64,000 bases of DNA from Gammaproteobacteria bacterium (GCA_030427085.1 JAUHXH010000001.1:558001-622000); one strand, 5' to 3'. Shown: positions 10,738 to 19,559, counted from the first letter of the stretch. Notes: generated from the letters alone by a model not told the origin. A program made the numbers and translations.

Positions 10738-12894
10738 CTAGTCCTTGCGCTCCTCAGGAGTGCTCACTGCAAAGCGTTGCTCGGTCATCATCAACGCATC
10801 GATCAGCACATGACCGGCTTCAACCAGCAGAACGTCGGTTTCCTCTTCGTCCTCGGTGGCTTCGTCAGTCGCGTCCTCATCGCTATCGGCTTCTTCCTCA
10901 TCATCCAGCGAGGTCAGGGCGGCGAGGCCTTTGGCCTGACGGCGGGCATTTTCAATGGCCAGTTCACGTTGTTCCTGCTCTTCCCGCAGGGCACGACGGG
11001 CCGCTTCCTGCAGGGGCACTGCCTCAATGTGGCGCGCTTCTTCGGCCAGGGCGACCTGTTGTTGCAGGAACAGGAAGTCGGGGTTTTCCAGGCTGCGTTG
11101 CTGGAACAGGCCCGACAGGGTGGGGATCAGCGATTCCACGTCCTGGTAGAGGGGATGTTTCACCGGTGTGATCTGGTCCCAGGGCAGGGCGTGATCCAGG
11201 GTGCTTTCACCAATTTCCTCGGGGTCGTAGATCGCGGGGAAGCTGACGTCGGGAATCACACCTCGGTGCTGGGTACTGTCACCGGAGATCCGGTAAAACT
11301 TGGATTCAGTCAGTTTGAGCTGGCCTTCCGGCAGTGAGATCAGGGACTGGACGGTACCCTTGCCAAAGCTCTGGTCGCCCACCACGATGCCGCGCTGGTA
11401 ATCCTGAATGGCGCCGGCAAAAATCTCTGACGCCGAGGCACTCAGGCGGTTGATCAGCACCACGAGGGGGCCATCGTAGTAGTCGCCGCGCAGGCGTTTA
11501 CCGTCACGCCACACGCGCCGGCTGGAGTGGCGAATCTGCACGGTGGGTCCGTATTCGATGAACAGACCGGTCAGTTCGTTGGCTTCCTGCAGTGAACCGC
11601 CGCCATTGTTGCGCAGGTCGATAACGATGCCATCCACACCATCGGCTACCAGTTCATCCAGCAGGCGCTTCACATCACGGGTGGTGCTCTTGTAGTCCTC
11701 GTCACCGCGACGAGAGGCTTCGAAATCAATGTAAAACGCCGGAATGTCGATCACACCAACACGGCGAACTTCATCGCCATTGGGGATTTCGATGATTTCC
11801 TTCTGGGCGCTTTGCTCTTCCAGTTTGACCTTGTTCCGCACGATAGTGACGATCTTGCGGGCGTCTTCTGACTTCGCTTTGGTGGGGATGATCTCCAGCC
11901 GCACGGTAGAGCCTTTGGGGCCGCGAATCAGTTTAACGACTTCGTCGAGGCGCCAGCCGATGACATCTTCGAACTCACCATCTTCACCCTGGGCAACTGC
12001 GAGGATGCGGTCGGAGGGATGAATCTCGCCGGTTTTGTCCGCCGGACCTGCGGGTACCAAGCGAGCCACCTTGGTGTAGTCGTCTTCCAGTTGTAGCACG
12101 GCACCAATACCTTCCAGCGACAGGCTCATGTTGATGTTGAAGTTCTCAGAGCGCGTGGGAGAGAAGTAGTTGGTGTGTGGATCGTACAGCTCGGTCAGGG
12201 CATTGGCGTACAGCTGGAACACATCGCGGCTGTTGTACTGTTTCACGCGCTTCAACTGGTTTTCGTAACGCTTTTCCAGTGTCGGAACGATTTCGTCCGG
12301 ATCTTTCTTGGCCAGGCGCAGGCTCAGTACCTGGTTTTTGATCTGCTTGCGCCAGCGATCATCCAACTCCGAGGTCTCGGTGGCCCACTCGATGCCGTCG
12401 GTGTCGAGGGGGTAGGATTCCTCAACGGTGAAATCCATCGCGGCCACTGTTTGCGGCATGGTGTCGATCACCTGTTGCAGGCGTGTTTCCAGGCGTTGGT
12501 GAAAGAGGTTGAAGATATCGTAGGCAGTGTCGAGTCTGCCCTTTGACGTCTGGTCGTCGAGTTCGGTGCGAAACGGCTCGAATTTGGCCACGTCTGAGGC
12601 GAGGAAAAACATCCGCCCGCGGTCCAGTGAATCGATGTAATTGTCCAGATGCTCGGATGACAGGGCATCGTCATATCGCCGCTTGGAATAGTGACGCTTT
12701 TCCAGTGTTTCCACCATTTCGATCGCGGTCTCGGCCTGCTTGTCGGTGTAGCCGATCGTCTTGGCGAAGGCCGACGGTGCGGACGCCGCGTAGGCGATAA
12801 CGGCACACAGGGCCAGGCGGATGCAAGACTGCGTGGGGGTAGGGGATATGCGTTGTTTCAAGGCCTTCACTCCGGTAACACAGCGAGTGGGCAC
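10738..12894 (-). CDS. prc: Tail-specific (C-terminal processing) periplasmic protease Prc
   Basis: Prc is a periplasmic S41 protease that trims or degrades proteins by their C-termini. Visible parts are a signal peptide (RLALCAVIAYAASAPSAFA), the PDZ region (LEGIGAVLQLEDDYTKV...PADKTGEIHPSDRILAV), and the catalytic serine/lysine segments SASASEIFAGAI and QSFGKGTVQS. At about 718 residues it is slightly longer than the E. coli enzyme, partly through a strongly acidic stretch near the C-terminus (DDEEEADSDEDATDEATEDE and onwards). The start is uncertain: the GTG used here has GGAGG only one base upstream; a GTG eight codons in or a TTG eleven codons in are alternatives. It is transcribed alone, towards cysG. 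Confidence 0.94.
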   Translation of the reverse strand: MPTRCVTGVKALKQRISPTPTQSCIRLALCAVIAYAASAPSAFAKTIGYTDKQAETAIEMVETLEKRHYSKRRYDDALSSEHLDNYIDSLDRGRMFFLASDVAKFEPFRTELDDQTSKGRLDTAYDIFNLFHQRLETRLQQVIDTMPQTVAAMDFTVEESYPLDTDGIEWATETSELDDRWRKQIKNQVLSLRLAKKDPDEIVPTLEKRYENQLKRVKQYNSRDVFQLYANALTELYDPHTNYFSPTRSENFNINMSLSLEGIGAVLQLEDDYTKVARLVPAGPADKTGEIHPSDRILAVAQGEDGEFEDVIGWRLDEVVKLIRGPKGSTVRLEIIPTKAKSEDARKIVTIVRNKVKLEEQSAQKEIIEIPNGDEVRRVGVIDIPAFYIDFEASRRGDEDYKSTTRDVKRLLDELVADGVDGIVIDLRNNGGGSLQEANELTGLFIEYGPTVQIRHSSRRVWRDGKRLRGDYYDGPLVVLINRLSASASEIFAGAIQDYQRGIVVGDQSFGKGTVQSLISLPEGQLKLTESKFYRISGDSTQHRGVIPDVSFPAIYDPEEIGESTLDHALPWDQITPVKHPLYQDVESLIPTLSGLFQQRSLENPDFLFLQQQVALAEEARHIEAVPLQEAARRALREEQEQRELAIENARRQAKGLAALTSLDDEEEADSDEDATDEATEDEEETDVLLVEAGHVLIDALMMTEQRFAVSTPEERKD

Positions 12895-13066
12895 ACCTCC
12901 GACGTGAGGCGGTCATGCTGTGTGTGTCACTCTTTAGTTTAATGGCAGCGCTAGGTGGGTCAAATGCCAATACTGTTTTGTACTAGAAAAGACTGCAAAA
13001 ACGGCGGCCGGTTCCCAAAGTCGGTGGAAATGTGTCGGTGAACCTTGGTTTCTAATAGTGATAAAT

Positions 13067-13091
13067 AGGGTTATATGTGTCATACAACCCT
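13067..13091 (-). terminator. Hairpin downstream of ubiX, possible terminator
   Basis: An 11-bp stem with one mismatch and a 3-base loop (AGGGTTATATG-TGT-CATACAACCCT on the + strand) lies about 35 bp beyond the ubiX stop. Read on the minus strand it is followed by ATTTAT rather than a solid T run, so termination is plausible but not certain. A separate 14-bp palindrome, AAATTGGCCAATTT, sits at 13108-13121 between the hairpin and the gene end. Confidence 0.45.
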
Positions 13092-13124
13092 TTGATATAT
13101 ATGGGATAAATTGGCCAATTTGAT

Positions 13125-13700
13125 TTATTCTTTACGATCCGACAGACCCGCCCAGCGCTCCACTAAACCTGCGTCCAGGCCCAGCAGATCAAGTAGCCGT
13201 CCGACCGTGTGGTTCACCATGGCATCAATCGAGGTGGGACGGTTGTAAAAGGCGGGAACGGGCGGGGCAACCACGGCGCCCATTTCGGCCACCTGCACCA
13301 GCAAACGCAAATGCCCCAGGTGCATGGGGGATTCCCGCGGTACCAGAATCAGCTTGCGACAGTCCTTCAAGGTGACATCCGCCGCGCGTACCAGCAGAGA
13401 GTCGGAATGTGAATGTGCGATAGCGGACAAGGTTTTCATCGAGCAAGGTGCAACGATCATGGCGTCACAGCGAAAGGAGCCCGAGGAAACCGATGCGGCT
13501 AGATTCCGATCGGAATGCACAACGTCAGCCAATGCTTCAACGTCTGCGACAGAGTAATCCGTTTCCAGTTCTATGTTCACCCGCCCGTACCGGGACAGAA
13601 TCAGGTGGGATTCAATATCGGGGATGTCGTGCAATGCCTGCAGCAGGCGAATGCCGTAAATTGCGCCACTGGCACCGGAAATGCCGACTATAACTCGCAT
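13125..13700 (-). CDS. ubiX: Flavin prenyltransferase UbiX
   Basis: UbiX attaches a dimethylallyl group to FMN to make the prenyl-FMN cofactor needed by the UbiD decarboxylase in ubiquinone synthesis. The 191-residue protein has the flavoprotein N-terminus MRVIVGISGASGAIYGIRLL, the CSMKTLSAIAHSHSDSLLVRAADV segment and LILVPRESPMHLGHLRLL, all typical of UbiX/Pad1. Length is normal. It stands alone, divergent from the DUF3313 lipoprotein gene across about 190 bp. A Pad1-type role with another decarboxylase cannot be excluded from sequence. Confidence 0.95.
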   Translation of the reverse strand: MRVIVGISGASGAIYGIRLLQALHDIPDIESHLILSRYGRVNIELETDYSVADVEALADVVHSDRNLAASVSSGSFRCDAMIVAPCSMKTLSAIAHSHSDSLLVRAADVTLKDCRKLILVPRESPMHLGHLRLLVQVAEMGAVVAPPVPAFYNRPTSIDAMVNHTVGRLLDLLGLDAGLVERWAGLSDRKE

Positions 13701-13888
13701 TGAAAGCCTGAATTTTGTGGTGAAGGGCGATTTTCACCGGCGTATCGGGTGGTGTCAATCGACCCCGGCGGGCATGTTACGGCCAATTCCGGGCAGACGA
13801 AGCCCAATACGCCGGCTACACTACGTGCAGGGCTCAGCCTGTCCCGCGAGGCTGGGAGCTTAAATCTCTCGTAAAGAAGGAAGTTCCA

Positions 13889-14581
13889 ATGGGAAGCAAG
13901 TCAATCTTACGCAACGCCCTGATCGGTGGCGGACTCTCGGTTTTGCTCGGCGCCTGCGCCACCAGCGCACCGCCGGTGGAGGGGGTCAGTTTCGACGGCA
14001 TGACCAAGCTGGATGGTACCAAGTTTGGCGACGTCTACGTCAAGCCAGGCGCAGACCTGAAGGCCTACGATGAGTTTGGAGTAACGCCTTGCACCGTCGC
14101 CTTCAAGAAAAATTGGTTGCGCGACCAGAATTCCAATCGCATCGACCTGACCAATCGAGTCACACAAAAAGATGTGGACCGCATCAAAGATAAACTGGCG
14201 GCCGACTGTGAATCAAAGTTCCGCGCAGCCCTTGCCGAAGACCCGGCCTACAAGGTGGTTGAGCAGTTTCATGACGGTGAGCAGGTGCTGATTCTGCGCC
14301 CATCGATCGTTAATCTGGACATCAATGCACCAGACGTTCGCAGCGCGGGCATCAGTTACAACTACACCACCAGCGCCGGTGAAATGACGCTTTATCTCGA
14401 ACTGCTGGATGGCACCACCGGTGACACCGTTGCACGCATCGTCGATCGCCAGAGAGACTATGACAAGAGCTACCTGCAGTGGAGCAATTCGGTGACTAAC
14501 AAGGCTGAAGCGGACCGGATAATGAAACGCTGGGCTTCGCTGCTGCGTAGTGGCCTGGATAAGGCGCGCGCCGCTAACTAG
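13889..14581 (+). CDS. DUF3313-type lipoprotein
   Basis: This is a predicted outer-membrane or periplasmic lipoprotein of 230 residues: basic N-terminus, hydrophobic stretch and a lipobox (LLGAC, Cys at about residue 23), followed by a soluble domain. The pattern VYVKPGADLKAYDEFGV, the block ILRPSIVNLDINAPDV and the terminal AEADRIMKRWASLLRSGLDKA fit the DUF3313 family, which has no established biochemical role. The ATG is preceded by AAGAAGGAAG. It is monocistronic, ending in a strong terminator. Confidence 0.8.
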   Translation: MGSKSILRNALIGGGLSVLLGACATSAPPVEGVSFDGMTKLDGTKFGDVYVKPGADLKAYDEFGVTPCTVAFKKNWLRDQNSNRIDLTNRVTQKDVDRIKDKLAADCESKFRAALAEDPAYKVVEQFHDGEQVLILRPSIVNLDINAPDVRSAGISYNYTTSAGEMTLYLELLDGTTGDTVARIVDRQRDYDKSYLQWSNSVTNKAEADRIMKRWASLLRSGLDKARAAN

Positions 14582-14617
14582 GCGTCACAGCCAGCGCGCT
14601 TGTAACAGCGCCAGGAC

Positions 14618-14664
14618 AAGCCGCTCTCGTTCGCTACTCTTGCGGGGAACAGAGCGGCTTTTTT
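14618..14664 (+). terminator. Rho-independent terminator of the DUF3313 gene
   Basis: A perfect 10-bp stem (AAGCCGCTCT / AGAGCGGCTT) with a 23-base loop is followed by a run of T on the plus strand, about 35 bp after the stop codon. The minus-strand reading has no T run, so it serves the rightward gene; the convergent gene ends just beyond it. Confidence 0.85.
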
Positions 14665-14680
14665 GTACCCGATTGTATCG

Positions 14681-15853
14681 TCACCAGGTCGATCCAGCCT
14701 GGATGTAAAATGCCGTGTCTTCCGGGCCTCTGGCCACGTCGATGCCCATGGCAAAGCCATAGCGCCTGGCGATCAGGTAGCGAAAGCCCGCACCGTAAGA
14801 ATCCACATTTTCCGCACCGCCCAGACCATCGAAATTATCGGCGGCCCGGCCCATCCCGGTGAATACACCCACCTTCCAGCGCGGGGTGAATTTGTAATCC
14901 ACCTCCACCTCGGCCACGGCCACGCGAGCGCCCTGATAGCGGGAGGAGGGCACACCGCGCAGCTTGATGTCGGGCGGTACATAGGCGGGTAGTCGGGTGT
15001 GTTCGTCGGCATTAATGCCATCCAGCTGCAGGCGCACGGCCAGGTTGACGTGGGAGGTCAGCTGCCAGTAGTTGAGTGCAGTAACATTGAAATTTTCGTA
15101 GTCGATGTCAGAGCCAATGGCGTCGTCGAAAAACATGTAGGAGGCACTGTAGTCGTAGCCTTTTTCCGGGTTGAAGGGGTTGTTGCGGCTGTCGTACTCC
15201 AGTGTCACACCAAACCCGGATGTGGTGGTGTCCAACTGCAGGTGGTTGTCCAGGTAGTTGGTGATGGCGTCCGGAATGTCGAAGCGCGGCTTGCTTGCCA
15301 GCGAGGTATCGACGTGTCGGTAGAGTTGTTTGGCGCCTACGAATAATTTGGTTTCGGGAATGCGGAAACTGATCTGCTGAATGACAGCCGGGCCTTTGAT
15401 TTCCAGTTCAACCGGGCGAGGCAGGTCCCCCACGCCCGGGAGTGAATAGAAGTCCATGTTGATGGGGCCGTACACCGCGAAACCGCGATAGCGAATGCTA
15501 TCCTGACGCCAAAATCCGAGGTGCCCCACGCCCAGCCCCCAGGTGCCGTTCTCGGTTGCCGCAGCGCCAAGCATGTTGATATTGGGGGGCAGCAAGGCGT
15601 GCTTGGCGGTGCGTGTTTTGCGCTGTTCTTCGGATTCCTGGAAAAACATGGCGCCAACGCCGAGGCCATAACCAACGGCGGGTTCAGTGATAATGGTTGG
15701 TACTGCCAGAAAGCCCAAGGGAACCTCCGACAGATAACGGCTGGCGTCGAACTTGCCATCCTCGGGATCGATGAAATACTCCTGAAAATAATCCGCGCGG
15801 CCTGTATTGGCGAGGGACAGCAGGCTGAGCCCGGCAATCAGCTGTTTGTACAT
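14681..15853 (-). CDS. BamA/TamA-like (surface antigen D15 type) outer-membrane barrel, no POTRA domains
   Basis: The 390-residue product has a signal peptide (LIAGLSLLSLANTGRA) and then a C-terminal barrel of the Omp85/D15 class. The diagnostic stretch is LEYDSRNNPFNPEKGYDYSASYMFF, followed by RLRG-like KLRGVPSSRYQGARVAVAEVEVDYKF and a final aromatic residue (GSTW). No POTRA domains precede the barrel, so it belongs to the short single-barrel members, whose function is mostly unknown, and is not the BamA assembly factor. The gene starts 3 bp after the stop of the preceding barrel protein, so the two are coupled. Role inferred only at the level of location. Confidence 0.8.
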   Translation of the reverse strand: MYKQLIAGLSLLSLANTGRADYFQEYFIDPEDGKFDASRYLSEVPLGFLAVPTIITEPAVGYGLGVGAMFFQESEEQRKTRTAKHALLPPNINMLGAAATENGTWGLGVGHLGFWRQDSIRYRGFAVYGPINMDFYSLPGVGDLPRPVELEIKGPAVIQQISFRIPETKLFVGAKQLYRHVDTSLASKPRFDIPDAITNYLDNHLQLDTTTSGFGVTLEYDSRNNPFNPEKGYDYSASYMFFDDAIGSDIDYENFNVTALNYWQLTSHVNLAVRLQLDGINADEHTRLPAYVPPDIKLRGVPSSRYQGARVAVAEVEVDYKFTPRWKVGVFTGMGRAADNFDGLGGAENVDSYGAGFRYLIARRYGFAMGIDVARGPEDTAFYIQAGSTW

Positions 15854-15856
15854 CTA

Positions 15857-16843
15857 TCAGAATTCTCCAGGTCGAAAGTTGAATTCCAGCGCGAAGTAGG
15901 CGCTGGTGCCGGCGTCAATATCGATACCTTCCAGTCCGGCATCATCAAAGCGTAGACCTCGAAATCCACCTACGCCCACTTCCAGGCCGGCGTGATAGCC
16001 ACCAAACAGTCGGCGCTCCACCGAGAGGCCAAAATCCCAGGCGTCGAGATTCATCACCACCGCATGGTCCTCTCCCGGCGGATAGGCGGACCAGGACGCG
16101 CCTGATGGCGCCAGACCCAGACGGAACAGCCAGTCATCGTTGGGGGCGTAGAGTACGGCTGGCCAGGGCATGATCGCACTGAGGGTCCAGTGGTCGTTGA
16201 TGGTCCATGACGCCCCCAGATAGGGAATGTAGAAGTCATCCCCCGGAGCAGCATCGAAGTAAGCGCCGAAGGCCCACCACAGCCGGTCATTTTGTACGTA
16301 GCGCCAGAAGGCTCCGCCCATGGTTTGCCAGGTCCAGTCGGCGTCTTCGGCGGTCGATTTGTGGCCCATCGGCATCACAAAGGCTGCCACCTGCCACTGC
16401 GGATCGATTTGTCTGATCCAGCCGATAGGGAGGCCGATGGTGGCAACATTGAAGTCCTCCGCCGCGTCGTCGCGTATCCGAAAGCTGGACCAGTTCAGGT
16501 ATTCGCCGATCACTATAGCGTCACGTTCAGTGAGCAGCAGCGGAATAGCCGCTGCCTGGGACACGCTGGTCAGGCCGTAATTCAATTCCACGCCGCGACT
16601 GGACGAAGTGACTTCGGCGTCGCTGTAGTGCTTGGTGCCTACGAAGGCAAGAGGAGGGAATGGAATCAGAGAGGAGGAGCGCTGAAAGACAAACTCGCTG
16701 TCGGCGAAGGCCTGAATCTGGCGCGCCATAAAATCCTCCGCCGTGGCGAGTGGCGGGCACAGGAGGGGAGTGACAACGAGGAACAGAAAGCTCAGGAGAG
16801 GCTGAGTCCGACTAGCGCCGGGGCGAGATAGACTGGGGCGCAC
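15857..16843 (-). CDS. Predicted outer-membrane beta-barrel protein (DUF6268-like)
   Basis: A 328-residue exported protein: an N-terminal signal (LLSFLFLVVTPLLCPPLATA) and then alternating amphipathic strands rich in Trp, Tyr and Gly (for example IGEYLNWSSFRI, AFWRYVQNDRLWWAFGAYFD, WTINDHWTLSAIMPWPAVLY), ending in ALEFNFRPGEF. This resembles DUF6268 barrel proteins; the family assignment is from memory of its pattern. The start is GTG with GAGGA about ten bases upstream. It forms a two-gene unit with the D15-type barrel downstream and is divergent from the ThDP enzyme across a shared operator region. Confidence 0.65.
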   Translation of the reverse strand: MRPSLSRPGASRTQPLLSFLFLVVTPLLCPPLATAEDFMARQIQAFADSEFVFQRSSSLIPFPPLAFVGTKHYSDAEVTSSSRGVELNYGLTSVSQAAAIPLLLTERDAIVIGEYLNWSSFRIRDDAAEDFNVATIGLPIGWIRQIDPQWQVAAFVMPMGHKSTAEDADWTWQTMGGAFWRYVQNDRLWWAFGAYFDAAPGDDFYIPYLGASWTINDHWTLSAIMPWPAVLYAPNDDWLFRLGLAPSGASWSAYPPGEDHAVVMNLDAWDFGLSVERRLFGGYHAGLEVGVGGFRGLRFDDAGLEGIDIDAGTSAYFALEFNFRPGEF

Positions 16844-16872
16844 AACGGCAATCCTCTGTAGGGGTACGGATC

Positions 16873-16927
16873 GGTATATCTACTTGTCGCAAAGGCGACA
16901 AACAGCGTACTGTGTCGCCCCTATAAT
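16873..16927. promoter_or_regulatory. Divergent promoter region with a TTGTCGC-N4-GCGACAA operator
   Basis: A perfect 7-bp inverted repeat (TTGTCGC AAAG GCGACAA, 16884-16901) lies between the barrel-protein operon and the ThDP enzyme. On the minus strand TTGTCG (16901-16896) and TATACC (16878-16873) are separated by exactly 17 bp, so the palindrome supplies the -35 and fills much of the spacer. On the plus strand a perfect TATAAT lies at 16922-16927 without a good -35, and an extra TGTCGC half-site lies at 16913-16918. One regulator could therefore control both directions; which one is not known. Confidence 0.6.
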
Positions 16928-16996
16928 GCAAGCCTTCCGGGTAGTGCGTCGTTCACTTCGTGCCACTCGATCACGCGATAATAAAGGAGCCAGCCA

Positions 16997-18565
16997 ATGA
17001 ATGGTGCTGAAAGCCTGATCCAGACACTGGTCAATAACGGGGTAGAGGTTTGCTTTACCAATCCGGGTACGTCAGAGATGCACTTTGTGGCGGCGCTGGA
17101 TGAGGTCGACGGCATGCGCTGCGTGCTCTGCCTGTTCGAGGGTGTAGTCAGTGGTGCAGCGCACGGCTATGCCTTGATGGCTCGAAAACCTGCGTCCACC
17201 TTGCTGCACCTCGGTCCCGGCCTCGGGAACGCGCTGGCCAACGTCCACAATGCGCGCAAGGGCAACGTACCCATCGTAAACATCGTGGGTGACCACGCCA
17301 CCTATCACCTGCAATACGATGCGCCGCTGACGTCGGATATCGAGGGAATCGCGGGGCCGGTGTCCCATTGGGTGCACACGTCACGCGAAGCAGGAGATAT
17401 TGCCGCCGACGCCGCCACAGCCATTACCGAAGCAGGCCGGGGTAGGGTGGCAACCCTGATCTTGCCGGCAGATGTATCGTGGGGCGACAACCCCAACGGA
17501 CCGGCAGAACGTGTGACCTTGCCTGAGCCGACACCCGTTGGCGCCGAGAAAATTTCGCAAGCCCTCGACATGCTGCGGGCTGAAAAGGCTACTGTGATAC
17601 TCGCCGGCGGACGAGAGCTGACGCTGGAGCAGGGCTTGCAGCTCCAGCGTATTGCCCAGGCGACTGGCGCGCGCATCATGACAGAAACCTTCCCCGCGCG
17701 CGTGCGTCGTGGTGCAGGAACGGCGGAGATCGAGCGCTTACCCTACCTCGCGGAACTGGCTATCGAGAGTCTCAAGGGTACCGAACAGATGATCACCCTG
17801 GGCGCGGATGCCCCGGTGTCTTTCTTCGCCTACCCCAATGTGCCCGGCATTCTGACGCCGCCCGAGTGCGAGATACTGGCACTGGCAGATGCCAATGCCG
17901 ATATCGACGGCGTACTGGCTGCGCTGGTTGAAGCACTGGGCGCGGCGGATATTGAGCCAACCCTGAATCCGTTGGATTTGCCCGATGCGCCGAGTGGCCC
18001 GCTGGATGCCGCCGCCGCGGGCCAGTCACTCGCTCACTACCTGCCTGAGGATGCCATTGTGGTAGATGAAGGCATTACGGCGGGACTGGCCTGTTTCCCG
18101 GCAACGGTAAAAGCGCGCCAACACGACTGGTTGAACCTGACCGGTGGCTCCATCGGCTGGGGTTTGCCCGCTGCCGTGGGCGCTGCCATCGCCCAGCCCG
18201 ACCGGAAGGTGATCTGTATGGAGGGGGACGGCAGTGCCATGTACACCGTCCAATCCCTGTGGACCATGGCGCGGGAAAACCTGGACGTGACGGTCATCCT
18301 GTTTAACAACCGTAAGTACAACGTGCTCGAAGTGGAGTTTGCCCGCACCGGTGCACGTGGTGGTAAGCCGGGTCCGAAAGCGGCCAGCTCGCTGGATATC
18401 GGTACGCCCGATATGGATTTTGTCGCGATTGCCGAGGGGATGGGGCTGAAAGCGGGTATTGCCGAAACCGCTGAGGCTTTCAATCAACTGATGGAGGAGG
18501 GGATGGCCACGCCTGGGCCTCTGCTTATCGACGCCCGGATTCCCCCGCTGGATCTGGGTTGGTAG
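16997..18565 (+). CDS. Acetolactate synthase-like ThDP-dependent enzyme (paralogue 1)
   Basis: This 522-residue protein has the three-domain architecture of the pyruvate oxidase/acetolactate synthase/benzoylformate decarboxylase superfamily: the N-terminal pyrimidine-binding domain with the catalytic Glu48 (LFEGVVSGAAHGYA), a central domain, and the C-terminal diphosphate-binding motif starting GDGSAMYT (about 410) and ending FNN. It is shorter than IlvB and has no small-subunit gene beside it, so the usual label acetolactate synthase is doubtful; a 2-oxo-acid decarboxylase or lyase role is equally possible. An AAGGAG site precedes the ATG. The 3' end overlaps the convergent AraC gene by about 41 bp. 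A close paralogue lies near 62 kb. Confidence 0.8.
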   Translation: MNGAESLIQTLVNNGVEVCFTNPGTSEMHFVAALDEVDGMRCVLCLFEGVVSGAAHGYALMARKPASTLLHLGPGLGNALANVHNARKGNVPIVNIVGDHATYHLQYDAPLTSDIEGIAGPVSHWVHTSREAGDIAADAATAITEAGRGRVATLILPADVSWGDNPNGPAERVTLPEPTPVGAEKISQALDMLRAEKATVILAGGRELTLEQGLQLQRIAQATGARIMTETFPARVRRGAGTAEIERLPYLAELAIESLKGTEQMITLGADAPVSFFAYPNVPGILTPPECEILALADANADIDGVLAALVEALGAADIEPTLNPLDLPDAPSGPLDAAAAGQSLAHYLPEDAIVVDEGITAGLACFPATVKARQHDWLNLTGGSIGWGLPAAVGAAIAQPDRKVICMEGDGSAMYTVQSLWTMARENLDVTVILFNNRKYNVLEVEFARTGARGGKPGPKAASSLDIGTPDMDFVAIAEGMGLKAGIAETAEAFNQLMEEGMATPGPLLIDARIPPLDLGW

Positions 18566-19559
18566 CAGCACTTCGTATTTGTCGCGGGGTACTGTTGTAC
18601 CATCGGCGACAGGCACGATTAAAGGCGCTCTGCTCCGCGTAGCCCAACAGGCCGGTAATCTGACTCAGGTAGAGTCCCGGTTGTTGCAGGTAGTCGAGCG
18701 CCAGTCGTTTTCGCTCTTCATCCAGCAGGTCTTCAAAGCGCAAGTCGTCCTGGGCCAGCCGGCGCTGCAGTGTTCGCGGGTGCATCGAGAGATGCTCCGC
18801 AATGCTGCCAATCCTGCACTGGCCAGTGGCGATAAGCTGGCGAATCAGTGACCGCACCTGATCTGCCAACACTGCAGTTGAGCTTGTGAAGTGACTATCC
18901 AGGTAAGAGCGGGCGAGTTCATGCGTGGCGTTGTCTGCGTGATCGATCTCCCGATCAGCCACCTCCTGCGGAATGTGGAAGCCACACCATTCCTGTTCGA
19001 ATAATACTTCGCAGTTAAACACTTCCCGGTAAACAGCGTAGCGCGACAGCCTGGCATGTCTGAAGGCGACTTTCGTTGACTGAAACTCTCCACCTGCCGT
19101 CAAGCTGAGTAATTGCAGGCCGTTGGCCAGACTCAATTCATAGGCCTGTCGATTTTGCTGCAGGCTGAGTTCATTGATGTGATAGCTGAACTGAAAACCG
19201 GACGTGTCCACTGTCGGCGTCAGGTGCAGGCTAAGGGCCGGAGAATGGAGGTGGAGATATCCCGCGATCGTGTTGCAGGCACCCAGTACGGTATTTGCAT
19301 TGCGGGCGATCACAGCCACCGGCCCCAGGATATCCAGGCCTTGGTAGCGGGAGAGTCGCAGGCCAAAGTCAGGGCAGTCCAGCATTTGCGCACTGGCCTC
19401 CAGTAGGGCCGCTGCATTCCGGTACGGGATGAAGCTATCCGCACTGTCGGTTGAGCCGTCCAACCGGTACTGACGCAACAAACTCTGGGGGTCGCCACCG
19501 AGTTTCGCTACCAGATCATGGTAACCGCGCAAGGTAGTGGCACGGATCAGGCTCTGCAT
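18525..19559 (-). CDS. AraC family transcriptional regulator
   Basis: The 344-residue protein has an N-terminal ligand-sensing domain of the arabinose-binding-2 type (GLRLSRYQGLDILGPVAVIARNA region) and a C-terminal double helix-turn-helix of about 90 residues (IGSIAEHLSMHPRTLQRRLAQDDLRFEDLL; ITGLLGYAEQSAFNRACRRWYNSTPRQIR). The start at MQSLIRATTLRG fits the family; a longer frame would run into the divergent monooxygenase gene. It is divergent from the Baeyer-Villiger-type monooxygenase with 96 bp between, which makes that operon its likely target. The last 41 bp of its coding sequence overlap the ThDP gene on the other strand. Confidence 0.9.
   Translation of the reverse strand: MQSLIRATTLRGYHDLVAKLGGDPQSLLRQYRLDGSTDSADSFIPYRNAAALLEASAQMLDCPDFGLRLSRYQGLDILGPVAVIARNANTVLGACNTIAGYLHLHSPALSLHLTPTVDTSGFQFSYHINELSLQQNRQAYELSLANGLQLLSLTAGGEFQSTKVAFRHARLSRYAVYREVFNCEVLFEQEWCGFHIPQEVADREIDHADNATHELARSYLDSHFTSSTAVLADQVRSLIRQLIATGQCRIGSIAEHLSMHPRTLQRRLAQDDLRFEDLLDEERKRLALDYLQQPGLYLSQITGLLGYAEQSAFNRACRRWYNSTPRQIRSAATNPDPAGESGRR

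Noticed and set aside
16997-18565. Calling the first ThDP enzyme a true acetolactate synthase (ilvB)
   Set aside because: No regulatory-subunit gene (ilvN/ilvH) or ilvC is adjacent, the protein is shorter than IlvB, and its paralogue sits in a catabolic context.
18579-18611. TGTCGC...GCGACA hairpin resembling the 16.9 kb operator
   Set aside because: It lies inside the AraC coding region with an irregular interior and a long spacing between arms, so a second operator or a terminator is not supported.
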